Positions 7,997-15,442 are shown, counted from the first letter of the stretch. The stretch: DNA of 23,113 nt from Clostridiales bacterium UBA1390 (GCA_002305315.1 DBQQ01000034.1:1-23113); one strand, 5' to 3'. The notes: generated from the letters alone by a model not told the origin. Numbers and translations are program-made.

Positions 7997-8005
7997 ATTA
8001 TATCA
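7997..8005 (-). promoter_or_regulatory. Extended -10 promoter of the gluconate dehydrogenase gene
   Basis: TG-N-TATAAT on the minus strand (-10 box 7997-8002). A weak -35 is expected near 8020-8025. The 8-bp palindrome TGACGTCA at 8010-8017 lies in the spacer and could be an operator. Confidence 0.5.
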
Positions 8006-8052
8006 CATCTGACGTCAAATTACCATGTTTTTGAAAAAAATAAAAAACTTCA

Positions 8053-9039
8053 TCATCTCTTCACAAATTCTGCCAGACTATGACGGTTTCCTACCGGCCC
8101 CGCCTCCATCATCGAGCGTATGACCGCCTCCTCTGTGGCATCGGCCATAGCAGAAAAGGGTATGTTGATATACTCTTCATTCAGCGCACGCAGAGCGATA
8201 GTCCCGGATGATTCCTCCGAACAGATCCGTTGTGCCGTGGAAAAACCGATCACAATATCCCCACTGCCGTGCCCCCAGAAGGAACCCAGCCGCGCCAGTC
8301 CCACGCCAGCACGCTTGATGATGCGCTGAAGCTGCCGGGATGTCACCGGCATATCCGTGGCTGCCACGATCATGATGGACCCTTTATCCGGTTCCGAGGA
8401 TGCAAGCTTCTGCGCCAACTCCCTTCCAATGGGCTTTCCGTCTAAACGCAGATTTTCCATCTCACCGAAGTTGCTCTGTACCAGCACTCCCAGCGTATAC
8501 GTCTCCTTCCCGACCTCAAACACCCGGGAAGCCGAACCGATTCCACCTTTCAGCCCAAAACAGGTGGTTCCCTTTCCGGCGCCCACATCGCCCAACGCGA
8601 AATCGACGCCTGCGCTCTCTATCGCCGCGAATACGTGCTCCTTCTCGATCACTCGTTCTGTGATCTCATTTAACGCGCTGTCATTGCATTCTCCCACGAT
8701 CGGATTGACCGAACGCAGCCTGACCCCATGGGCCTCTGCCTGACGCGCCATATATTCCACCAGCGCATCATGCACCTTGCCGATATTCATCGTATTCGTG
8801 AGGGCGATGGGTGTTTCCAGCGTTCCCAGTTCTTCGATCTGCACCAGCCCCTGTGCCTTGCCGAAGCCATTCAGCACGGCGCTCGCCGCCACCATCTTAT
8901 GTGTGAAGAGAAATGGCTCCTCCGGGGCAGGCAGAATCACCGTCACTCCGGTATGATGGCGCGGCGTGTCCACCGTATAATGTCCTACGGTAACCCCTGC
9001 CACATCGCTGATCCGGTTGCGCTCTCCCTTTCTCATCAT
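8053..9039 (-). CDS. P1 family peptidase (DmpA/BapA-like, family S58)
   Basis: 328 aa. Members are Ntn-type aminopeptidases that self-cleave before a nucleophilic Ser to give two subunits and cut D- or beta-amino-acid amides or N-terminal residues. The Gly-Ser autocleavage site is visible at G220-S221 (PDKGSIMIVAATDMP). The N-terminal part has ISDVAGVTVGHYT and an NPIVGECNDSALN block. The frame is open to 9165, but the ATGs at 9039/9036 overlap the stop of the sulfatase gene (ATGATGA), match family N-termini and are used. No signal peptide, so cytoplasmic. Last gene of the four-gene operon; only a T-rich stretch without a clear hairpin follows it. Confidence 0.88.
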   Translation of the reverse strand: MMRKGERNRISDVAGVTVGHYTVDTPRHHTGVTVILPAPEEPFLFTHKMVAASAVLNGFGKAQGLVQIEELGTLETPIALTNTMNIGKVHDALVEYMARQAEAHGVRLRSVNPIVGECNDSALNEITERVIEKEHVFAAIESAGVDFALGDVGAGKGTTCFGLKGGIGSASRVFEVGKETYTLGVLVQSNFGEMENLRLDGKPIGRELAQKLASSEPDKGSIMIVAATDMPVTSRQLQRIIKRAGVGLARLGSFWGHGSGDIVIGFSTAQRICSEESSGTIALRALNEEYINIPFSAMADATEEAVIRSMMEAGPVGNRHSLAEFVKR

Positions 9040-10367
9040 AGCCACTCTTCTCCCGGAAAGATTTTCAAAGCGCCCTGCTGCTCTTTCTCCGCAGGTGTGA
9101 TGACTGCAGGCGCCTCTCCCGCATTTTTCATGCAGCGCAACAGCCTCTCCCGCATCACCTGGCATACCGGCTCATGCGCCGCGCTATGAATCAGGTTATG
9201 CTGCTCCCAGGGATCATGCTCCAGGTCGTACAGAAACGTCTCCACATAATGATCCGAGCAGGAATCCTGAATCGGGTCTTTATCTGGCGCCTCCACTGAG
9301 TATTTCCATCGTTTGGTCCTGACAGCCCGTCCCACCTGCGACTCGCTGATCTGGATAAAGATCTCCTCCGGGCCCTTCTCCTGTGGATTCCTCAATGAAG
9401 GCAGGAAGGAATGCCCCTGCATGTCCTCCGGTACTGGGATGCCACAGGCTTCTAAGAGTGTCGGCGCGATATCCACCAGACTCACCATTTGCCTTAGGCG
9501 GCCGCCCCCTGTGAAGGGCCCGCCTGTGAGCGCCATAGGAATCCGCACCGAACTCTCATGGCAGGAACGCTTATATTCCGCATTCCTCGTCTTGAAATGA
9601 CACCCATGATCCGAGGTATACAGGACAATCGTATCCTCTGCGAGTCCCAGACTCTTCAGCGCATCCTGTACTCTGCCAAAGGCCTGATCCAACCGTTTCA
9701 CCATGCCATAGTAGCCGGACAGATGCTGCCAGGCCGTACCGGAAAGTGCCCCTAGATCCGGCGGCATGTAAGAATATGCCCGATTATAGTCCACATCCGG
9801 CGGCGGGAAGCTATCATTTGAATTCTGAAAATGCGGTTCCAGATAGGAGATAAACAGGAAGAAGGGATGCTCTTTATGGGCATCGATATATCGAATCGCC
9901 GCATCTGTCAGCGCGTCCACCCGGTAACCCGGCAGGGTCACTTCCTGATTCTCATTATCATACACCACGGTATGATAAGCAGTCGATGTGTGTTCCAGAG
10001 AATTGGCGCCCAGCCAGTACTGGTACCCTCCCCGCTCTTCCTCCGGTACGGCGCCGCGGCCCGAACCCAGATGCCACTTGCCGATATAACCCGTATCATA
10101 TCCCGCCGCATTGAAATAATCCGCCATGGTCTTATGGGCACGGCCCAGTACCCGGGCATTGCGATATGTTCCTACCGTCGTAGCGTATTTTCCGGTCTGC
10201 AGAACGCCGCGGGCAGGACAACAGACTGGCTGTGGTGTGAATGCCTCGTAGACATGCGTTCCCTCCATTGCCATCTTATCGAAGTTTGGCGTCAGCATAC
10301 ATGGATTTCCATGAACGCCTGTGGTATCCCACCGCTGCTGATCCGTAAAGAAGACGACTACATTCAT
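9036..10367 (-). CDS. Sulfatase (FGly type)
   Basis: 443 aa, alkaline-phosphatase superfamily. N-terminal metal ligands D9-Q10 (FFTDQQRWD), the formylglycine signature CxPxR with C49, P51 and R53 (CCPARG), GKWHLG at 96-101, and SDHG with D253-H254. The Cys-type signature means activity needs oxidation of C49 to formylglycine by an anaerobic maturase (anSME) encoded elsewhere. No signal peptide, so it acts on imported sulfated sugars or small sulfate esters. The ATG at 10367 overlaps the ispE stop (ATGA) and has AGGAG eight bases upstream; an ATG two codons earlier (10373) is too close to that SD. Its exact substrate is unknown. Confidence 0.9.
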   Translation of the reverse strand: MNVVVFFTDQQRWDTTGVHGNPCMLTPNFDKMAMEGTHVYEAFTPQPVCCPARGVLQTGKYATTVGTYRNARVLGRAHKTMADYFNAAGYDTGYIGKWHLGSGRGAVPEEERGGYQYWLGANSLEHTSTAYHTVVYDNENQEVTLPGYRVDALTDAAIRYIDAHKEHPFFLFISYLEPHFQNSNDSFPPPDVDYNRAYSYMPPDLGALSGTAWQHLSGYYGMVKRLDQAFGRVQDALKSLGLAEDTIVLYTSDHGCHFKTRNAEYKRSCHESSVRIPMALTGGPFTGGGRLRQMVSLVDIAPTLLEACGIPVPEDMQGHSFLPSLRNPQEKGPEEIFIQISESQVGRAVRTKRWKYSVEAPDKDPIQDSCSDHYVETFLYDLEHDPWEQHNLIHSAAHEPVCQVMRERLLRCMKNAGEAPAVITPAEKEQQGALKIFPGEEWL

Positions 10368-11290
10368 TTCCATTCTCCTCTCATCTGATATCTTGGATTC
10401 TCCGTACAGGTGAACAACACCTGATACCGATATGGGAAGGAACTGCGCATCCGTCTATGTGCCTCCCGCGCGACTTCTTCCCGCTTGAACAACCCATATA
10501 CCGTAGGGCCGCTGCCGCTCATGGAGACTGCATCCGCGCCCTCTTCCTTCATCCTGTCTTTGAGCTGCTGAATCACGGGATGCTCATGGATCACCGGCGG
10601 TTCCAACATGTTGACCATCTCCGCCTGCATCTTCGAGATATCCCGGGACTCGATCACAGCAAGCATCCGCTGTACGTCCGGCTTTCGTCCCGGCTCCCAC
10701 GCGTCAAACGCCTTATAGGCCCAGGGTGTGGATACGCTGAAGTCCGGTTTCACCAGCACAATATAGGTTCTGGGAAGCGGCGGAAGCTGCTTGACTTTCT
10801 CTCCTCTTCCTGTCGCGAGGCACGTGCCCCCCATGATACAGAACGGCACATCAGAACCGATCTCCGCTCCCAGTTCCATCAGTTTTTCCGTAGAAAGGCT
10901 GAGATGAAACAGCTTATTCATCCCCCGCAGTACGGCGGCCACATCGGCACTTCCGCCTGCAAGACCTGCCGCGATGGGAATCTTTTTATGTAGACGCAGA
11001 TGTACTGCCTGCTGAATGGAAAATCGTTCCTGCATCATGAGAATGGCTTTGTATGCAATATTCTTTTCATCCATCTTCAGAAACGGGATATTGCACTCAA
11101 AGGTATTGACCGTATCCCTTCCTACAAAAAGCTCCACATCATCCCACAGACGCAGACTCTGCATGATCATCGAGACCTGATGGAACCCATCTTCCCGGGC
11201 TTCCCCCACCTCCAGCGTCAGGTTGATCTTGGCGCGGGCTTTGTTATAGACGCCCCTACCATTCGGATACCGATAATCTCTCGTTAGCAT
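10364..11290 (-). CDS. ispE: 4-diphosphocytidyl-2-C-methyl-D-erythritol kinase
   Basis: 308 aa GHMP kinase of the MEP isoprenoid pathway; phosphorylates CDP-ME at the 2-hydroxyl. Motifs: KARAKINLTLEV with Lys21, the GHMP ATP-binding loop PIAAGLAGGSAD at 105-116, IGSDVPF with the expected catalytic Asp147, and the C-terminal SMSGSGPTVYGLF. ATG at 11290 with a G-rich Shine-Dalgarno seven bases upstream; a TTG further up is open but less likely. It begins 14 bp after the upstream hydrolase gene and overlaps the sulfatase start by 4 bp. Confidence 0.95.
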   Translation of the reverse strand: MLTRDYRYPNGRGVYNKARAKINLTLEVGEAREDGFHQVSMIMQSLRLWDDVELFVGRDTVNTFECNIPFLKMDEKNIAYKAILMMQERFSIQQAVHLRLHKKIPIAAGLAGGSADVAAVLRGMNKLFHLSLSTEKLMELGAEIGSDVPFCIMGGTCLATGRGEKVKQLPPLPRTYIVLVKPDFSVSTPWAYKAFDAWEPGRKPDVQRMLAVIESRDISKMQAEMVNMLEPPVIHEHPVIQQLKDRMKEEGADAVSMSGSGPTVYGLFKREEVAREAHRRMRSSFPYRYQVLFTCTENPRYQMRGEWK

Positions 11291-11304
11291 GTTCTTCCCC
11301 CCTG

Positions 11305-12177
11305 TCAAACCACAGCTCTTTTTTCTTCTGCAATTTCTCGTAAGAATGCCTCAACCTGCAGCCCATACTGCACTGGATCCACCGGCTCGGGCGTCAGATA
11401 CAGCACTTTATCTCCCTGTTTCACATCGTAGAGTTCCTGTACCATCTCTTTTTTCCGATCCGATTCTCCCACAATAAACAATACCGGGACGGCCACCAAT
11501 CCTTGACGGCGTCGCAGCGCAGCGATCGGCGAAACCTCTTTGACGCTTACGCCTACCCAGAGTCTGCTCATCCAGCCGAGAACCCACATCACCGGGTAGG
11601 GAGGCATCTGTTTGTCCTGTTCCAGAATCATCCGCAGCCATCTTCGCAGATCGGACCAGGGAGAATCTGCGATGACAAAATCCACGAGCTCATCCAGGCA
11701 AGCATGTAAAAGCACTGTCACAGCTCCCATACCGACCCCATAAGTTCCAATACGGCAATCTTCTCCTAAGATGCGGCGTGCCTGCGTAAAGACAAGCCGC
11801 AGATCCCGATGCTCCCGATATCCGAGTGTCACCGGACGCCGCTTCTTACGGTCACATCCCCGTTGATCGACCAGTATTACATGATATCCCTTGTGCAGGA
11901 ACCACTCCGCCTGACGGCCCAATACCATACCCGGTTCTCCGCCATCCGGCACAAGAATCACCGCCTGGCGCTGCCGGCTTGCGGCGGGAAGCACCCATAT
12001 GCGCAGCTTGGAACCATCACTGGTGGTACAGGAGATGGGCTTTCCCTGCGGCAGCGCAACATTCCGCTTTTTCTTCGTGATTCGAGGATAAAATAACGGG
12101 CGGCATACACCATAGGAGACAGAAGCCAGATAGAGAATCATGATCCATAAAACCAATAAAAAGGTGATGATCCACAC
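11305..12177 (-). CDS. Membrane-tethered alpha/beta-hydrolase fold protein lacking the catalytic Ser
   Basis: 290 aa. GTG start at 12177 with AAGGAGG eight bases upstream; the ATG at 12210 overlaps the -10 box and is not usable. One N-terminal membrane anchor (about residues 2-23) is followed by an alpha/beta-hydrolase domain (ILVPDGGEPG near 75, VDQRGCDRKKR near 103, YREHRDL near 120, VADSPW-type segment near 169, FIVGESD near 234). The nucleophile elbow, normally GxSxG, reads GVGMG at 147-151, with Gly149 in place of Ser. The region where the catalytic His is expected reads EPVDPVQYG. The acid D240 is kept. It therefore looks like a pseudo-hydrolase, perhaps a scaffold or binding protein. 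It is first in the operon with ispE. Confidence 0.8.
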   Translation of the reverse strand: MWIITFLLVLWIMILYLASVSYGVCRPLFYPRITKKKRNVALPQGKPISCTTSDGSKLRIWVLPAASRQRQAVILVPDGGEPGMVLGRQAEWFLHKGYHVILVDQRGCDRKKRRPVTLGYREHRDLRLVFTQARRILGEDCRIGTYGVGMGAVTVLLHACLDELVDFVIADSPWSDLRRWLRMILEQDKQMPPYPVMWVLGWMSRLWVGVSVKEVSPIAALRRRQGLVAVPVLFIVGESDRKKEMVQELYDVKQGDKVLYLTPEPVDPVQYGLQVEAFLREIAEEKRAVV

Positions 12178-12208
12178 CGTCCGCTCCTCCTTTTCTTTGA
12201 CTATTTTC

Positions 12209-12237
12209 ATTATAATATAGTCTTTGTCATTGTGCAA
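12209..12237 (-). promoter_or_regulatory. Promoter of the hydrolase-ispE-sulfatase-peptidase operon
   Basis: Minus strand: -35 TTGCAC (12232-12237), 17-bp spacer, consensus -10 TATAAT (12209-12214). The GTG start lies about 25 nt after the predicted transcription start. Confidence 0.8.
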
Positions 12238-12245
12238 GATAAATC

Positions 12246-12274
12246 TTGCCAATTCTCCTCATGCCTGCTATAAT
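12246..12274 (+). promoter_or_regulatory. Promoter of the riboswitch operon, with flanking dyad
   Basis: -35 TTGCCA (12246-12251), 17-bp spacer, consensus -10 TATAAT (12269-12274). A perfect 8-bp inverted repeat CATGCCTG / CAGGCATG (12260-12267 and 12278-12285) brackets the -10 box, a typical operator position. Confidence 0.8.
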
Positions 12275-12288
12275 AGTCAGGCATGAAC

Positions 12289-12485
12289 GCAGCAGGCGGG
12301 AGCGGTCTTCCCGCACCTTAATAAAGGAAGCAGGTGAGAATCCTGCGCGAACTCGTCGCTGTATGAGGCTATTTTCCCGTTCTTTTCCGTATGGTCTTTG
12401 CCGCAGAGGCTATCGGAATGACACCACTGGGTACATCCTGGGAAGGTGAACGGTTTTCCTCGAAGTCAGAAGACTTACCTGCTGC
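12289..12485 (+). ncRNA. Cobalamin riboswitch
   Basis: All main conserved blocks of the B12 riboswitch are present in order. GCAGCAGG (12289-12296) pairs with CCTGCTGC (12478-12485) as the closing stem P1. The core block GCAGGTGAGAATCCTGCGCG lies near 12331-12350, followed by a GTCGCTGTATGAGG element, then CCACTGG...GGGAAGGTGAACGG near 12424-12452. The B12-box-like AAGTCAGAAGACTTACC spans 12463-12479. No hairpin with a U-tract follows it, but the Shine-Dalgarno of the next gene sits in the palindrome AGGATATCCT (12546-12555), so control of translation initiation is more likely than transcription termination (inference). The riboswitch strongly implies that the three genes downstream are repressed when adenosyl- or other cobalamin is plentiful. 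Confidence 0.93.
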
Positions 12486-12558
12486 ATGTAACGGAACTGC
12501 CACGAGATCCTGGCAAGCCGTGTGTTGATGCGAAATCTATACGAAAGGATATCCTGCA

Positions 12559-12969
12559 ATGAATGAAAAAACAGTAAGCAAGAAAAAGATTGCCCTCATT
12601 GCCGGTGTTCTGGTCGTGCTGATTGCGGCGTTTGCACTGATCTTTGCACTGACAAGACCGGAGACCACACAGGGGGCGAAAACCATCCACATTGAGGTGG
12701 TCGTATCGGATACGGATACGCGGGAGTATACGCTGCATACGGATCAGGAATACCTGCGAGGTGCGTTAGAAGAGGAAAACCTGATCTCCGGCACAGAGTC
12801 TGCAGAATATGGACTCTTCGTCACTACCGTGGACGGTATTACGGCAGATGATTCCCTGCAGCAGTGGTGGTGTTTCACTAAGGGCGGCGAAACCGTCAAT
12901 ACGGGCGTGGACACCACGCCGATTCAAGACGGCGATCAGTTTGAGATCACACTGACTACCGGCTATTAA
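12559..12969 (+). CDS. DUF4430 protein, membrane-anchored, probable cobalamin-capture partner
   Basis: 136 aa. A short basic N-terminus and one hydrophobic segment (about 11-31) without a lipobox Cys suggest an uncleaved anchor with the rest outside the membrane. The C-terminal part (about 57-134) has the DUF4430 pattern: a Tyr-containing strand, LRGALEEENLI, then QQWWCFTKGGE (101-111) and IQDGDQFEITL (122-132). DUF4430 is related to the beta domain of the animal B12 carriers intrinsic factor and transcobalamin (recalled family knowledge). It is the first gene after the cobalamin riboswitch and lies one base from the ECF S-component gene, so it most likely binds a corrinoid for delivery to that transporter. 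Direct binding is inferred. Confidence 0.85.
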   Translation: MNEKTVSKKKIALIAGVLVVLIAAFALIFALTRPETTQGAKTIHIEVVVSDTDTREYTLHTDQEYLRGALEEENLISGTESAEYGLFVTTVDGITADDSLQQWWCFTKGGETVNTGVDTTPIQDGDQFEITLTTGY

Positions 12970-12970
12970 G

Positions 12971-13492
12971 ATGCGCCTGTCCATTTATGATCTGGTGCTC
13001 CAAGCGCTCCTGGGCGCCATCCTTCTGGCCGTCCAGGTGGCGCTCGCGCCGCTGCCCAATATAGAGCTGGTTTCGCTGCTGTGCCTTGTCTACACCCTGG
13101 TCTATGGGAAAAGAGCCCTGCTGTCGATCTATACCTTCGTCCTCTTAGAGGGGCTTATCTACGGATTTGGGCTATGGTGGGTCATGTACCTCTATGTATG
13201 GGCGATTCTGTGGGGTATCGTCATGCTGCTGCACCGTAACCGTTCCGTGATCCTATGGTGCCTTGTGCTGGGGCTCTATGGTCTTTCTTTCGGCGCGCTC
13301 TGCGCCATTCCCTATCTCTTTGCGGGCGGAGTGGGCGCCGCGCTGTCCTGGTGGATCAGCGGCATCCCTTTCGACATCGCGCACTGTCTGGGAAACGCGG
13401 TCTCTGTGCTGGTGTTATATAAACCCCTATACTATCTGATGAAAAAATTGGCGGACTTTCAGCGCCGCCGGGAAAGGTTGCGATCGAAATGA
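12971..13492 (+). CDS. ECF transporter S component, probably for cobalamin
   Basis: 173 aa, very hydrophobic, about five to six membrane helices. Typical S-component features are PLPNIELVSLLCLVYTLVYG near 28-46, an LLEGLIYGFGLWW block near 58-70, and GIPFDIAHCLGNAV at 131-144, with a basic C-terminus. S components give substrate specificity and borrow a shared EcfA/A'/T energising module, which is not in this window. Start one base after the DUF4430 stop; stop overlaps the next start by 4 bp. The riboswitch makes cobalamin or a precursor the likely substrate, as for CbrT-type S components, but the two need not be orthologous. Confidence 0.88.
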   Translation: MRLSIYDLVLQALLGAILLAVQVALAPLPNIELVSLLCLVYTLVYGKRALLSIYTFVLLEGLIYGFGLWWVMYLYVWAILWGIVMLLHRNRSVILWCLVLGLYGLSFGALCAIPYLFAGGVGAALSWWISGIPFDIAHCLGNAVSVLVLYKPLYYLMKKLADFQRRRERLRSK

Positions 13493-13938
13493 GTGTATAC
13501 GGAGCTCGGGCTAAGGCCCTCTTCGAACGTGGCTATAATTGTTCACAATCCGTCGTTCTGGCCGTCTGTGAACCCTTAGGTCTTGACATGGAGACAATGG
13601 CCCGGCTTGCCTCCTCCTTTGGTGGTGGGATGGGTCGGCTGCGCGAAGTCTGCGGAGCCGTCAGCGGTATGCTGATGATCGTCGGACTGGCCAAGGGCTA
13701 TAGTTCGCCGGATGACCGGGAGGGTAAGATTCAACAATACGCCCGGGTACAGGAACTCGCCGCTGCCTTTCAAAAGGACCACGGCAGCATCATCTGCCGG
13801 GATCTTCTGGGGCTTTCTGTCCATTCCGAGGCTCCGATACCGGAGGAACGTACGCCGGAGTATTACCAGAGTCGCCCCTGCGGGGAGCTGATTCGTCACG
13901 CGGCAGAATTGACTGCGCGAGAACTCGGTCTTTCCTGA
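13489..13938 (+). CDS. C_GCAxxG_C_C family putative redox protein
   Basis: 149 aa, cytoplasmic, helical. Conserved Cys: C18 (YNCSQSV), C27, C55 in VCGAVSG (the GCAxxG-like element), C103 (IICRD) and C131 (RPCGEL), which matches the family named for this pattern. The spacing suggests metal or Fe-S binding or dithiol redox chemistry; biochemical function of the family is not established as far as I know. ATGA overlap with the ECF gene puts it in the cobalamin-controlled operon. A role in reducing or unloading an imported corrinoid is an attractive but untested idea. Confidence 0.85.
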   Translation: MSVYGARAKALFERGYNCSQSVVLAVCEPLGLDMETMARLASSFGGGMGRLREVCGAVSGMLMIVGLAKGYSSPDDREGKIQQYARVQELAAAFQKDHGSIICRDLLGLSVHSEAPIPEERTPEYYQSRPCGELIRHAAELTARELGLS

Positions 13939-13954
13939 TTTTTGAGAAAACCCC

Positions 13955-13983
13955 TTGACAAGACTTTCCGTCATGGGTATAAT
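13955..13983 (+). promoter_or_regulatory. Consensus promoter of tRNA-Ser
   Basis: Perfect -35 TTGACA (13955-13960), 17-bp spacer and perfect -10 TATAAT (13978-13983). A small hairpin CGAGGG / CCCTCG (13996-14013) lies in the leader just before the tRNA. Confidence 0.92.
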
Positions 13984-14016
13984 TATGAATTGTCGCGAGG
14001 GTGTAATCCCTCGAAG

Positions 14017-14102
14017 GGAGAGGTGTCCGAGTGGTTTATGGAGCTGGTCTTGAAAACCAGTGACTCCGCAAGGGGCCGTGGGTTCGAATCCTACCCTCTC
14101 CG
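14017..14102 (+). tRNA. tRNA-Ser (anticodon UGA)
   Basis: 86 nt with a long class II variable arm, as expected for Ser. Acceptor stem GGAGAGG (14017-14023) pairs with CCTCTCC (14095-14101), discriminator G14102. Anticodon stem CTGGT/ACCAG encloses the loop CTTGAAA, giving anticodon TGA. T-loop GGTTCGAATCC is present. The 3' CCA is not encoded. Confidence 0.96.
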
Positions 14103-14108
14103 TTTCTC

Positions 14109-14142
14109 GGGGGAACCGTCAGATCGCGGTTCCCCCTTTTTT
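14109..14142 (+). terminator. Terminator after tRNA-Ser
   Basis: GGGGGAACCG (14109-14118) and CGGTTCCCCC (14127-14136) form a perfect 10-bp stem followed by six T. The DUF1015 gene starts only 26 bp further on. Confidence 0.95.
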
Positions 14143-14167
14143 ATTTCATACTTAGGAGGTTGTTCCC

Positions 14168-15442
14168 ATGAATCCATGTTTCTTTGATAGCGGCCGTATC
14201 CTGATCCCCCGCAGCGATTTATCTCTCTGGAGTACGATCGCCTGCGATCAGTTCACTTCCGATCCCGCCTATTGGGAGGATGTCCGCCGGATGACAGAGG
14301 GGCATCCTTCCGCTTACCACATCACGCTGCCGGAGATCTATCTGAAGGAGAGCGAAGAGGCCACATCGCGTCGTATCGCCTCCATCAATGCCACCATGCG
14401 CCGTTATCTGCAGGATGATCTGTTTACGGCCTATGACGGCATGATCTATGTGGAACGTACACTCCGGGATGGTGGTGTGCGCAAGGGCCTCCTGGGGCTT
14501 TTAGATCTGGAACAGTACGATTACCATAAGGGCGCTTCCTCGTATATCCGTGCCACGGAAGAGACAGTGCTGGAGCGCATTCCGCCGCGTGTTCGGATTC
14601 GCCAGGACGCGAGTCTGGAGCTGCCGCACCTGATGCTTCTTACGGATGATCCGGAGGGTCTTCTGATCGAGGAGATCGCCGCGCACAAGGCAGACTATGA
14701 AATACTCTATGATTTTGATCTGATGAAGGAAAGCGGTCATATCACCGGCTATCTGTTGAACGATCCGGCGTTGGCCCATGTGCGCGCGGTGCTGAAAACC
14801 TTCTCTGACCCTGCCTATTTTCAGGATAAATACCATACGACTACCTCTCCGCTGGTCTTCGCAGTGGGGGATGGCAACCATTCTCTGGCATCCGCGAAGG
14901 AGTGTTACGAGCAGCTGAAGGCGCGAATTGGCGCCGAAGAAGCCGCCCAGCATCCCGCGCGGTACGCCCTGGCCGAACTGGTCAATCTGCATGACGATTC
15001 TCTGTCCTTTGAACCCATCTACCGTGTACTCATCGGCGCGGATCTGGAGGATCTGCTCCATCATCTGCGGGCTCAGGCTCCCGCCTTTCATGGCGGCGCC
15101 TCCAAACCCGGTGAGATCAGTCTGCACTTCCAAAGCGGCTTAGAACGCCGCACTCTGAGCATTCCCGCATCTCCGGGGCTCCTGCCGGTCAGCATACTGC
15201 AGCCGCTTCTGGACGCCTATCTGGCTGAACACCCCGAGGTGCAGATCGACTACATCCATGGTCTTGACGCCGTGCGGGCGCTGGGCAGTCAGGAAAACCA
15301 TGTGGCGATCACCTTCCAGGGGATGCAGAAGGCGGATCTTTTCCCCGGTATTATCCAGGGCGGCGTTCTGCCCCGTAAGACCTTCTCCATGGGACACGCT
15401 GAGGACAAACGCTTCTACCTGGAAGGACGGGAGATCCTGTGA
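14168..15442 (+). CDS. DUF1015 family protein
   Basis: 424 aa, cytoplasmic, full length for the family. Recognised by SYIRATEETVLERIPPR near 125-141 and by the FAVGDGNHSLASAK block with GDGNHS at 234-239. Function is unknown. From recalled context, the family often lies beside serA/serC, and its DGxH motif resembles that of ParB/Srx-fold free-serine kinases (inference). Here it follows tRNA-Ser, with TAGGAGG before the ATG. No separate promoter is visible in the 26 bp after the terminator, so read-through from the tRNA promoter may drive it. It is coupled to the GNAT gene by a TGATG overlap. Confidence 0.9.
   Translation: MNPCFFDSGRILIPRSDLSLWSTIACDQFTSDPAYWEDVRRMTEGHPSAYHITLPEIYLKESEEATSRRIASINATMRRYLQDDLFTAYDGMIYVERTLRDGGVRKGLLGLLDLEQYDYHKGASSYIRATEETVLERIPPRVRIRQDASLELPHLMLLTDDPEGLLIEEIAAHKADYEILYDFDLMKESGHITGYLLNDPALAHVRAVLKTFSDPAYFQDKYHTTTSPLVFAVGDGNHSLASAKECYEQLKARIGAEEAAQHPARYALAELVNLHDDSLSFEPIYRVLIGADLEDLLHHLRAQAPAFHGGASKPGEISLHFQSGLERRTLSIPASPGLLPVSILQPLLDAYLAEHPEVQIDYIHGLDAVRALGSQENHVAITFQGMQKADLFPGIIQGGVLPRKTFSMGHAEDKRFYLEGREIL

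Noticed and set aside
7144..8034. 296-aa plus-strand ORF
   Set aside because: It is the complement of the gluconate 5-dehydrogenase gene, which is unmistakable, and it crosses that gene's promoter.
8010..8052. Terminator after the P1 peptidase gene
   Set aside because: There is a T-rich stretch but no convincing hairpin before it.
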